Below are positions 17,508-25,504 of a DNA stretch of 64,000 nucleotides, one piece after another (within the stretch, counting starts at the first letter, position 1; each line of letters opens with the position of its first letter). Below the pieces are notes generated by a model. That model was not told the DNA's origin and did no database searches. It saw only the letters and a program-made list of their open reading frames with translations. The stretch spans positions 1 through 64,000 of the forward strand of contig DXAK01000030.1 of the NCBI GenBank assembly GCA_019117065.1, in the 5' to 3' direction. The position numbers were made by a program, and so were the translations under genes. Source of the stretch: Candidatus Mediterraneibacter pullicola (GTDB lineage Bacteria; Bacillota; Clostridia; Lachnospirales; Lachnospiraceae).

Positions 17508-18410
17508 TTATAACACCTTCTTCATCTTTTCGATAAACTCCTTGCACGGCGGACTGGGCTCATAGTTTTCCCTTGTGACGCAGCCGACAATGAGGAAAGG
17601 CTCACAGCCGTCGATCGTCAGTGCCTTCACTCCGTGTTCTCTATACTGGTCTGTGAGAAAATTGATACCCAGACCGCAGATATCCGTATTGACAAGTGTA
17701 TTCAGCATCACATATTCACTCGCCGTGCAGATTACATGATTCAGCATTTCATTCCGTATAATTCCCATACCCACCGACTCCAGATGGTGCTCCATAGAAA
17801 AATAATCCCGCACGCCGCCTATAAACTTCAGATTTGGAAGTTCGGAAAAACTAACGCTATCCCGGCTGTACAATGGATTATTTCTTCCCACATGCACACA
17901 AAGTTCTTTGGTATCAAGGGGATAAAATTTGAGTTTCTTATGAGTGAGGATATGCTGAAACGAGGTAAGCTGGCTGCGGGCAATATACACAAGCCCTATC
18001 TCGGACATCCCCTTTTTCACGTTATCCGTGATCTCTTCTGCAGTTCCCTGAAGGTGTTCAATGTTGTATTTCCCTCCTGTATCCTCGTAAAAATCCATAA
18101 GAACTTTCGCAAAAAAACTTCCGGGAAATGTGGAAACTGTCAACTTCACACCGGGGTTGACGGACACTGTACTATTGATCAGAAGAACATTTTTCAGGAT
18201 ATTTTTTGCATATTCGCGGATCGTCTCCCCGAAGGGAGTGAGTTCTATCCCTTTACTGTTTCTCGTAAAAAGCTCTCTCCCAAGTTCTTTTTCAAGATTT
18301 AAGATAACCTTGCTCACATTGGGCTGAGATGTGTATAAACACTCTGCCGCTTTATTAAAACTGCCTTTTTCGCTGGCAGCAACAAAATATTCCAACTGTT
18401 TAATCTCCAT
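17508..18410 (-). CDS. LysR-family transcriptional regulator
   Basis: A 300-residue LysR protein: winged helix at residues 1-60 (MEIKQLEYFVAASEKGSFNK, LYTSQPNVSKVILNLEKELG) and an effector domain from about 90 on (KLTVSTFPGSFFAKVLMDF, IGLVYIARSQL). The ATG at 18410 follows GAGGAGATAAAAA. It lies directly upstream of, and in the same direction as, the siderophore operon, which has its own promoter. It may control that operon. Its own promoter holds a palindrome of the same type. Confidence 0.9.
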   Translation of the reverse strand: MEIKQLEYFVAASEKGSFNKAAECLYTSQPNVSKVILNLEKELGRELFTRNSKGIELTPFGETIREYAKNILKNVLLINSTVSVNPGVKLTVSTFPGSFFAKVLMDFYEDTGGKYNIEHLQGTAEEITDNVKKGMSEIGLVYIARSQLTSFQHILTHKKLKFYPLDTKELCVHVGRNNPLYSRDSVSFSELPNLKFIGGVRDYFSMEHHLESVGMGIIRNEMLNHVICTASEYVMLNTLVNTDICGLGINFLTDQYREHGVKALTIDGCEPFLIVGCVTRENYEPSPPCKEFIEKMKKVL

Positions 18411-18429
18411 TTTTTATCTCCTCGCTTTA

Positions 18430-18473
18430 AGTTAGCTATGGCTAACTATACAACACGCACAGATGCGCGTCAA
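18430..18473 (-). promoter_or_regulatory. LysR gene promoter with overlapping palindrome
   Basis: On the minus strand TTGACG (18468-18473) and TATAGT (18445-18450) are 17 bases apart. The palindrome AGTTAGC-TATG-GCTAACT (18430-18447) overlaps the -10 box and the start point. It shares TTAG/CTAA half sites with the siderophore promoter. Confidence 0.65.
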
Positions 18474-18536
18474 GTTCTTTGGGTATATTCCGTCTTCCAT
18501 CTATTATTTTCTACTTATTATTTGCCATTTTTCCTA

Positions 18537-18565
18537 TTGGCTATCTGGGTTAAAATTGTTATAAT
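18537..18565 (+). promoter_or_regulatory. Promoter of the HAD phosphatase gene
   Basis: TTGGCT (18537-18542) and TATAAT (18560-18565) with 17-base spacing, about 80 bases before the start codon. Confidence 0.6.
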
Positions 18566-18647
18566 ACAAACAATGTTTTATAACGATCTCTCTAAGGAAT
18601 AATAATCAAAAAAATCCGCTGTAAAGCGGTAGAACGGAGACAATTCA

Positions 18648-19280
18648 ATGAAATATTCGCATATTATTTTCGATGTTGACGGTACGCTCCTTGACACGGC
18701 AAGGTGCATCCTCGTGTCCCTTCAGGACGCCTTAAAAGAAACAGACGGACTCTCCGTGGAATATGATGATCTTGTCTTTGCGCTGGGCTGTACATCTCTT
18801 GATGTGCTCGTCAGGTTAAAGGTAAAAGACCCGGAAACCACTTTGAAACTATGGGTGGAAAACGAAGATAAATACAGTGACATGATGCAATTATTCGACG
18901 GCATACAGAATCTTCTAGAAGACTTGAAATCAGCAGGATGCCACCTCGGCATTGCGACCTCAAGGACAAAGGAGGAGTTTGATCTCGTATTCCGCAAACG
19001 TCCAATCTGCGATATGTTTTCCACAATTATCTGCGCCTGCGATGTGGATAACCCCAAGCCGTCGCCTGAACCGCTCTTAAAATACATGGAGGTGACAGGA
19101 GCGTCAAAAGAAGATTTGCTGTACGTCGGCGACAGCCCCGGAGATGAAAAATGTGCTTCCGCCGCACACGTTGATTTTGCCCTCGCTACATGGGGAGCAC
19201 ACACAACCGGAGTCCCCGCAAAATATTATCCAGAGAATCCGGCTCAGTTGAAAGAACTCATAATCAATAAAAGTAAATAG
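18648..19280 (+). CDS. HAD-family hydrolase, phosphoglycolate phosphatase-like
   Basis: A 210-residue HAD hydrolase with subfamily-I cap. Motif I is FDVDGTLLDTA (nucleophile and acid Asp), motif II is GIATSRTKEEF, a Lys follows in NPKPSPEP, and motif IV is VGDSPGDEKCA. These fit a small-molecule phosphatase of the Gph/PpaX type; the substrate cannot be read from sequence. It is monocistronic and convergent with tex, with only 17 bases between stops and no strong terminator seen. Confidence 0.88.
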   Translation: MKYSHIIFDVDGTLLDTARCILVSLQDALKETDGLSVEYDDLVFALGCTSLDVLVRLKVKDPETTLKLWVENEDKYSDMMQLFDGIQNLLEDLKSAGCHLGIATSRTKEEFDLVFRKRPICDMFSTIICACDVDNPKPSPEPLLKYMEVTGASKEDLLYVGDSPGDEKCASAAHVDFALATWGAHTTGVPAKYYPENPAQLKELIINKSK

Positions 19281-19297
19281 AATGGGGAACCGAACCT

Positions 19298-21454
19298 CTA
19301 ATCGATCCCCCGCATAGTAAGCTGTATCCGCTTCTTTTTCAGATCCACGCTCATAACTTTGACATCCACGATGTCACCCACGCTCACTGCTTCCAGCGGG
19401 TGTTTGATATACCTGACCGTGATCTGGGAGATATGCACCAGTCCGTCCTGATGAACGCCGATATCCACGAATACACCGAAATCAATGACATTTCTAACCG
19501 TACCTTTTAGTACCATCCCTTCTTTTAAGTCCTTCATCTCAAGGACATCCGTGCGCAGAATAGGTTTCGGCATCTCGTCCCTGGGATCCCTTGCGGGCTT
19601 TTCCAGTTCTTTTACAATATCCCGCAGGGTGATCTCTCCCACACCCAGCTCCTCTGCCAGCTTCTTATAGTCCCCGATGGTAAGGGAGAGCCCTGCAAGG
19701 TTATGCTGTGCTATGTCTTCCGTAGTATATCCCTGTCTTTTCAGAAGCTTCTCCGCCACATCATAAGTTTCCGGGTGGACACCTGTTGCATCGAGCGGAT
19801 TCTTCCCCTCTGTAATCCGCATGAATCCTGCGCATTGCTCATACGCTTTAGGTCCCAGTTTCGGCACTTTTAAAAGTTCTCTCCTGTCAGCGAACTTCCC
19901 GTTCTCTTCCCGGTATGCCACAATATTTTTTGCGACTGCAGAACTGATGCCGGAGATATAGGACAGCAGCGGCGCTGACGCCGTGTTTAAGTCCACGCCG
20001 ACTTTATTTACACAGTCTTCCACAACTCCGTTTAATGACTCGCCCAATTTCTTCTGATTCATATCATGCTGGTACTGTCCCACACCAATGGACTTCGGAT
20101 CGATCTTCACCAGTTCTGCCAGCGGGTCCTGAAGCCTGCGGGCAATGGACGCTGCGCTTCTCTGTCCCACGTCAAACTTAGGAAACTCCTCGCTGGCAAG
20201 TTTGCTCGCAGAGTAGACGGACGCGCCCGCCTCATTGACGATCACATACTGCACCTTTTCCTCTGGAATCTCCTTGAGCAATTCAACAATAAACTGCTCA
20301 GATTCCCTCGATGCAGTTCCATTTCCAAGCGAAATAAGTGAAATATGGTACTTCGGTATAATCTTTTTGAGCAGATCCTTGCTGGCCTTGATCTTCTGGG
20401 GCGTCGTGGGAGCGGTCGGATAGATGACCGTCGTACCGATAACCTTTCCCGTAGGATCGACAACCGCCAGCTTACATCCGGTACGGAACGCCGGATCCCA
20501 TCCAAGAACCACTTTCCCGGCAATGGGCGGCTGCATAAGGAGCTGATGCAGATTCTTTCCAAACACTTCGATTGCTCCGTCCTCTGCCCGTTCTGTCAGT
20601 TCATTCCTGATCTCCCTCTCGATCGCTGGAGCGATCAGCCTCTCATAGCTGTCTGCCACAGTTTCTTTTAGCACCGGTGATGTGTACGTATTTTCCTTAC
20701 GGATGGTCTGCTTCTCCAGATACCGCAAGATATCTTCCTCGGGTGCTTCCACTTTCACAGTCAGAAACTTCTCTTTCTCCCCCCGGTTCAAAGCAAGAAT
20801 GCGGTGTCCCGCCAGTTTAGATACCGGCTCCTCGAACTCATAGTACATCTCGTACACAGACTCTGCCTCCGCGTCTTTCGCAACAGAGAGCAGCTTTCCT
20901 TTCTGCATAGTCAGCCTGCGGATCCAGCTGCGATACTCCGCGTTGTCCGAGATACTCTCCGCGATGATGTCCATCGCTCCCTGTATGGCTTCTTCCGCCG
21001 TCTCTACGCCTTTTTCCTCTGAAATATATTCCGCCGCCGTCTTCTCCAACGGCTCCTGTGCCTGCTGAAGCATGATAAAAGCGGCAAATGGCTCCAGTCC
21101 CTTCTCCTTGGCGATGATCGCTCTCGTACGCCGTTTCGGCCGATACGGGCGATACAAGTCGTCCACCGCCACCTGTGTCTGTGCCTCAAGAATCTGTGAC
21201 TTCAGCTCCTCCGTCAGTTTTCCCTGCTCCTCAATGCTTGAGAGCACCTGTTCTTTCTTCTCCTCCAGATTGCGCAGATAGACCAATCGTTCGTGGAGCT
21301 TTCGAAGCTGCTCGTCGTTGAGCGAGCCGGTTGCTTCCTTCCTGTATCTTGAAATAAAGGGGATCGTATTGCCCTCGTCAATCAAATTCACCGCCGCGTC
21401 TGTCTGCCAGCGCTTTACTCCAAGTTCTTCCGTCAGTTTCTGGTTGATATCCAT
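19298..21454 (-). CDS. tex: Tex-type RNA-binding transcription accessory protein
   Basis: A 718-residue Tex homologue. Visible parts in order: N-terminal Tex region (LNDEQLRKLHERLVYLRNLE, DLYRPYRPKRRTRAIIA), YqgF/RNase H-like domain (VLGWDPAFRTGCKLAVVD), helix-hairpin-helix (VGVDLNTASAPLLSYISGIS, LLKVPKLGPKAYEQCAGFMR), and a C-terminal S1 domain (GMVLKGTVRNVIDFGVFVDI, QDGLVHISQI). The ATG at 21452-21454 after AGAGGAATATACATT is preferred to two upstream in-frame ATGs. Tex binds nucleic acid and affects transcription and RNA processing in bacteria. Confidence 0.95.
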   Translation of the reverse strand: MDINQKLTEELGVKRWQTDAAVNLIDEGNTIPFISRYRKEATGSLNDEQLRKLHERLVYLRNLEEKKEQVLSSIEEQGKLTEELKSQILEAQTQVAVDDLYRPYRPKRRTRAIIAKEKGLEPFAAFIMLQQAQEPLEKTAAEYISEEKGVETAEEAIQGAMDIIAESISDNAEYRSWIRRLTMQKGKLLSVAKDAEAESVYEMYYEFEEPVSKLAGHRILALNRGEKEKFLTVKVEAPEEDILRYLEKQTIRKENTYTSPVLKETVADSYERLIAPAIEREIRNELTERAEDGAIEVFGKNLHQLLMQPPIAGKVVLGWDPAFRTGCKLAVVDPTGKVIGTTVIYPTAPTTPQKIKASKDLLKKIIPKYHISLISLGNGTASRESEQFIVELLKEIPEEKVQYVIVNEAGASVYSASKLASEEFPKFDVGQRSAASIARRLQDPLAELVKIDPKSIGVGQYQHDMNQKKLGESLNGVVEDCVNKVGVDLNTASAPLLSYISGISSAVAKNIVAYREENGKFADRRELLKVPKLGPKAYEQCAGFMRITEGKNPLDATGVHPETYDVAEKLLKRQGYTTEDIAQHNLAGLSLTIGDYKKLAEELGVGEITLRDIVKELEKPARDPRDEMPKPILRTDVLEMKDLKEGMVLKGTVRNVIDFGVFVDIGVHQDGLVHISQITVRYIKHPLEAVSVGDIVDVKVMSVDLKKKRIQLTMRGID

Positions 21455-21618
21455 AATGTATATTCCTCTCATTATTTTTGCAGAATTCATTATATCAGAA
21501 CACCGGCTCAGATGCCAGAGCGATTACTTTTTGAAACAAATCTTCTTCAAGGCATTGACACGCCCGGGAAATTATTATATAATTATTTTCGCTGTGAACG
21601 AAACAGCAATTATATTGT

Positions 21619-21692
21619 GTGCGATTAGCTCAGCTGGATAGAGCGTCTGGCTACGGACCAGAAGGTCGGGAGTTCGAATCTTCTATCGCACG
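21619..21692 (+). tRNA. tRNA-Arg (anticodon ACG)
   Basis: Cloverleaf readable by eye: acceptor arms GTGCGAT (21619-21625) and ATCGCAC (21685-21691), D-arm TAGCTCAGCTGGATAGAGC, anticodon stem TCTGG/CCAGA with loop CTACGGA giving anticodon ACG (21653-21655), and T-loop TTCGAAT. No CCA is encoded. It is followed at once by a terminator. Confidence 0.96.
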
Positions 21693-21694
21693 CT

Positions 21695-21740
21695 AAAAAT
21701 ACTGCAGCATCTGTCAAACCAGATACTGCAGTATTTTTTA
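21695..21740. terminator. Terminator shared by tRNA-Arg and trpS
   Basis: AAAAATACTGCAG and ATCTG pair with CAGAT and CTGCAGTATTTTT with a single C/A mismatch; the loop is TCAAAC. A-run on one side and T-run on the other make it bidirectional between the tRNA (+) and trpS (-). Confidence 0.88.
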
Positions 21741-21788
21741 TCTCTGCATATTTGATCCCGAACAGAGTTCTCCCTCTTATCTGGAACA

Positions 21789-22877
21789 CTATCTCTCTGA
21801 AAATTTCTCCGCCTGCGTCTTGATCAGCTCTTCGTCGTCAAAATAATTGATCTTCATAGCAGCTTTCACTTCGCTGAGTGTCTGCGCCGCTACAGCCTCT
21901 GCCTTCTCACTTCCTTTTTTGAGGACCTCATAGATTGCGGGAATATCCTTCTGAAGTTCTTTCCTCCGGTTGCGGATCGGCTCTAATTCCGCCTGAAGCA
22001 CATTGTTTAAAAATCTCTTGACTTTCATATCACCCAGCCCACCTCTCTGATAATGGGCTTTCAGCTCGTCAAGGTTCTCATATTCTGGCAGGAACTCCGG
22101 GAAATACTCTGGCCTGCAGAACGCATCCAAATAAGTGAACACTGTGTTCCCTTCCAGCTTGCCCGGATCTTCAATACGGATATGCCCCGGATCTGTGAAC
22201 ATACTGAATACTTTCTTTTTGATATCTTCCGGTTCCTCGGAAAGATAGATACAATTACCCAAAGACTTGCTCATCTTCGCCTTCCCATCAATCCCCGGCA
22301 GGCGCAGGCACGCCGCGTTATCGGGAAGAAGGATTTTCGGATCCACGAGCGTCTCTCCATAGACAGAGTTAAACTTGTGCACGATCTCCTTTGTCTGCTC
22401 GATCATCGGCATCTGATCTTCACCAACTGGAACCGTCGTCGCCTTAAATGCCGTAATGTCCGCCGCCTGACTAATAGGATACGTGAAGAATCCAACCGGA
22501 ATGCTCGCCTCAAAGTTTCGCATCTGAATCTCAGCCTTTACTGTGGGATTGCGCTGCAGTCTGGAAACTGTCACAAGGTTCATGTAATAAAAAGACAGCT
22601 CGCACAGCTCCGGGATCTGTGACTGAATAAATAAGGTGGATTTCTCCGGATCAAGCCCGCATGCCATATAGTCCAACGCCACTTCTATGATATTCTGACG
22701 TACTTTCTCAGGATTATCCGCGTTGTCCGTCAGGGCCTGCGCGTCCGCGATCATAATAAAAATCTCGTCGAAATCTCCTGTATTCTGAAGCTCTACCCGC
22801 CGTTTCAGCGATCCCACATAATGCCCCACATGGAGCCTGCCCGTGGGACGATCCCCGGTAAGCATAATTTTCTTCAT
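21789..22877 (-). CDS. trpS: Tryptophan--tRNA ligase
   Basis: A 362-residue class I synthetase that charges tRNA-Trp. The HIGH-type motif is in GDRPTGRLHVGHYVGSL, the KMSKS loop is in DGKAKMSKSLGNCIYL, and other TrpRS features are NPTVKAEIQMRNFEASIPVG and TYPISQAADITAFKA. It is slightly longer than the common 330-residue form, with a helical C-terminal extension (GSEKAEAVAAQTLSEVKAAM). The ATG at 22877 follows AGGAAAAAGAG. It lies 23 bases downstream of the PAP2-family gene and may be cotranscribed. Confidence 0.96.
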   Translation of the reverse strand: MKKIMLTGDRPTGRLHVGHYVGSLKRRVELQNTGDFDEIFIMIADAQALTDNADNPEKVRQNIIEVALDYMACGLDPEKSTLFIQSQIPELCELSFYYMNLVTVSRLQRNPTVKAEIQMRNFEASIPVGFFTYPISQAADITAFKATTVPVGEDQMPMIEQTKEIVHKFNSVYGETLVDPKILLPDNAACLRLPGIDGKAKMSKSLGNCIYLSEEPEDIKKKVFSMFTDPGHIRIEDPGKLEGNTVFTYLDAFCRPEYFPEFLPEYENLDELKAHYQRGGLGDMKVKRFLNNVLQAELEPIRNRRKELQKDIPAIYEVLKKGSEKAEAVAAQTLSEVKAAMKINYFDDEELIKTQAEKFSER

Positions 22878-22900
22878 CTCTCTTTTTCCTCCTGATACCT

Positions 22901-23587
22901 CTATTTATTTTGCATAAGCGCCCTTTTCTGCTTCGCATACTGCACAGAATGCCTCTTCTGCGGCGCATACACAAACTGGTACAGCACATACGCCATAAAA
23001 GCGGCGCCCATTCCGTCGATAATGGAATGTTGCTTTAAAAATACTGTGGCAAGAATAATAAGCCCCGCCATGATATAAACGCCTGCGCATACCCATCGGC
23101 GCCTTCTAAGTGACTCGCTCTCATGTACTGCAATACACACGCTCAATGAATTAAACACATGCAGGCTTGGAAATACATTGGTACATGTATCTGCCCGATA
23201 CAGCATCCGCACCATATCTACAAAAATATTATCACTCTCGAACACAACAGGTCTTAGATCCTGACCGTTCGGAAAGATCGTAGATATAATAAGAAATACC
23301 GTCATACCTGTGAACATGAACTTTGCCATTCTGTAAAATTCCGGCACATCGGTAAAAAAGAAGTATAAAAATGCCGCCGCAATAAAAGCAAACCACATCA
23401 GATACGGCACGATAAAATATTCAATAAACGGAAGATGCTGGTCAAACTCAGTCTGGATTACATAATACTGCGTTGTGACATGTCTTTCCAGATATAAAAA
23501 CCACGGCATATAGATTAGGATGTATAAGAACACCCACGCATGTTTATATTTCCCCAGAAATTCCGTGAACTTGTTTTTCTGTTTCAT
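22901..23587 (-). CDS. PAP2-family membrane phosphatase
   Basis: A 228-residue protein with about six membrane segments. The acid-phosphatase motifs are present: QDLRPVVF (Arg-Pro motif), VFPSLHVFNSL (PSxH) and FLKQHSIIDGMG (the H---D part, with Lys/Gln in place of the usual SR). These enzymes remove phosphate from lipid or isoprenoid phosphates, or transfer inositol phosphate; the substrate is not known. The ATG at 23587 is close to a GGGGCGTT leader. Likely first in a unit with trpS. Confidence 0.85.
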   Translation of the reverse strand: MKQKNKFTEFLGKYKHAWVFLYILIYMPWFLYLERHVTTQYYVIQTEFDQHLPFIEYFIVPYLMWFAFIAAAFLYFFFTDVPEFYRMAKFMFTGMTVFLIISTIFPNGQDLRPVVFESDNIFVDMVRMLYRADTCTNVFPSLHVFNSLSVCIAVHESESLRRRRWVCAGVYIMAGLIILATVFLKQHSIIDGMGAAFMAYVLYQFVYAPQKRHSVQYAKQKRALMQNK

Positions 23588-23745
23588 AATGATAACGCCC
23601 CTTTTAACTACGGATCTGTCTCTTTTTTCTTATCCCCTGTATGTTACTACCGTGTCATTCCCTCTGCCCGCAATCATTGTATCACGATTTAAAATACACA
23701 ACAACTATGTTCACAAAACCTTTATGAAATCTTTTGTTTCTTGAG

Positions 23746-24669
23746 CTATCCCGCAATCACGTTCAGCTTTTCTTCCAGAACCGCGGCTTTGGTACTCCTG
23801 CTTAAGAAACCCGGCTCCCCGTCTGTGTGTAGAGGAAGGGCCGCTTCCGCCTCCACTTGTACGCTTTTACACCTGAGAATAGAGATCCCTTTAAACCCGA
23901 CATGTTTTCCCAAAAATGCCAGAGGGAGCAGGAACAGGATCTTTAGCACGGACAAGCCGTGCGCCACCACCACATCGAGCGCCCCGTCCTCCGGCGACGC
24001 CTCCGGGCTGAATCGGAATCCCCCACCCTCGTAAGGCAGATTCATAAACGCGGCAAAATACGTCTTTTCAAATACTTTTTTCTCTCCGTCCGGCAGGGTC
24101 AGCGTCATGCGCACCGGATGGTCTTTCATGAGCCGGTCCAGAGCAACCGCCGCATAGCTTAATTTTCCTAATCCGATTTTATTGAGCAGGATCTTCAAAC
24201 GGGATACGCACACCTCATGACAGACCGCCGCGTCAAATCCAATCCCCGCGCTCACAAGAAAGCGCCTCGGCTTCTTACAGTCGAGCACCCCGATATCCAT
24301 ACCAATCACCTTCTGCGGTTCCAGCACAACGCGAAGCGCTTCTTTCGGATCTGTAGGGAGCCCCAGCCCTCTTGCAAAATCATTACTGGATCCAATGGGT
24401 ATATATCCGAGAGTCGCCCTCTTAGGAAAACAGATTCCGTTCACAACCTCATTGATGGTTCCATCCCCTCCAAGCACGACCAGCGTGCGCCTGCTGCCGT
24501 CAGAAGTGAGCGTTCCCGCTATCTTTTCAGCGTGTCCCCGCCTTTGGGTCATATGTACCCGGTAAATGATACGTCTTTTTTTCAGTTCTGGTTCCAACAT
24601 CCGCCAGATCATATCTCCCATTCCTGAACGGGCTCTTGGATTTACGATAAAATCATATTCCGCTTCCAT
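23746..24669 (-). CDS. Diacylglycerol kinase family lipid kinase
   Basis: About 307 residues of the YegS/DgkB/BmrU family. Landmarks are FIVNPRARSG at the N-terminus, the nucleotide-binding LVVLGGDGTINEVVNGI, and GYIPIGSSNDFARGLGL. The C-terminal beta domain carries FAAFMNLPYEGGGFRFSP and ASPEDGALDVVV. The best start is the ATG at 24667-24669, 4 bases after the TetR stop, rather than the upstream in-frame ATG inside the TetR gene. It probably phosphorylates diacylglycerol or a related lipid for membrane lipid recycling. Confidence 0.92.
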   Translation of the reverse strand: MEAEYDFIVNPRARSGMGDMIWRMLEPELKKRRIIYRVHMTQRRGHAEKIAGTLTSDGSRRTLVVLGGDGTINEVVNGICFPKRATLGYIPIGSSNDFARGLGLPTDPKEALRVVLEPQKVIGMDIGVLDCKKPRRFLVSAGIGFDAAVCHEVCVSRLKILLNKIGLGKLSYAAVALDRLMKDHPVRMTLTLPDGEKKVFEKTYFAAFMNLPYEGGGFRFSPEASPEDGALDVVVAHGLSVLKILFLLPLAFLGKHVGFKGISILRCKSVQVEAEAALPLHTDGEPGFLSRSTKAAVLEEKLNVIAG

Positions 24670-24673
24670 TGCC

Positions 24674-25303
24674 TTAAGCCCCCTTATTTCCGGGGCTGAG
24701 TACGGCATCCAGATATTTCCCCAAAGACCGGCTCATATTTCCCTCAAAATCAGCCTGACCGTGTTTAATACACCACTCAAACACATTTCCAATGACGATC
24801 ATACGGATATCCGTGGTAAACTCATCGATCTCTTCATTAAGGCGCACGATTCCCGCTTCGACTGCCTTCTCCACATAAGTCTGGACGGTCACGATCGGAT
24901 ACGGCCTCTCCGTGCGGATGGAAGCGTTGAGCGCCTGATTTTTCGTATCGTAGTACTCTGCCATGAACTCAACTCCCAGTTCCTGACAATACCTTACATA
25001 ATTCATATACACCTGAATGATGCCTTCCCTCACTCCAGCTACACTGTCCGGCAGCTCCAGAAGATTCGGATCTATCTGAGGCTGATCCTCGATATAATAG
25101 GATAGCAGATCATCCTTTGTTTTAAAATGATGATAAAAGCTCCCATTGGAAACCCCTGCTTCCTCGCATATATTTTTAATAGATAATTCCTCGTATCCCT
25201 TTTTCTGGAGAATACGCTTTGCCGCCTGAAATATCTTCTCCTTTGTCTCCCGGGATTTCTGCTGTTGTTTGGATATCTGTATCTGTTCTTTCATACTGCT
25301 CAT
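24674..25303 (-). CDS. TetR-family transcriptional regulator
   Basis: A 209-residue TetR protein with helix-turn-helix at about residues 18-65 (KIFQAAKRILQKKGYEELSI, ICEEAGVSNGSFYHHFKTKD) and an all-helical ligand domain. It is directly followed by the lipid kinase gene with a 4-base gap, so the two are one operon and the kinase is a likely regulated target. The ligand may be a lipid or acyl compound; this is inferred only from the neighbour. Confidence 0.93.
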   Translation of the reverse strand: MSSMKEQIQISKQQQKSRETKEKIFQAAKRILQKKGYEELSIKNICEEAGVSNGSFYHHFKTKDDLLSYYIEDQPQIDPNLLELPDSVAGVREGIIQVYMNYVRYCQELGVEFMAEYYDTKNQALNASIRTERPYPIVTVQTYVEKAVEAGIVRLNEEIDEFTTDIRMIVIGNVFEWCIKHGQADFEGNMSRSLGKYLDAVLSPGNKGA

Positions 25304-25504
25304 CTTTCTCCTGTTTCACTTGCCACTTTCGCGCTCACTATACCATGACTCTGCTCAGCGCCATCATGGTTCGCGCACAGGAATCAAATACCGCTTCGCG
25401 TCGCTTGATTCCCCGTGTTCGCGTACATTATACCACGCTCCCGCCCATGTTTCAAGAAAACAGAGTGAGCTCGGTATTGGGCGCATCCCTCTCTGCCCTC
25501 CATC
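25304..25504 (-). promoter_or_regulatory. TetR leader: promoter with extended -10 and long hairpin
   Basis: On the minus strand TTGAAA (25450-25455), a 17-base spacer and TATAAT (25427-25432, preceded by TGG) make a strong promoter. A second TGGTATAGT lies nearer the gene (about 25340). Between them is the hairpin GGAATCAA...TTGATTCC (about 25379-25413). The two -10 regions share flanking sequence, which suggests a duplication. The leader is about 115 bases. Confidence 0.55.
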
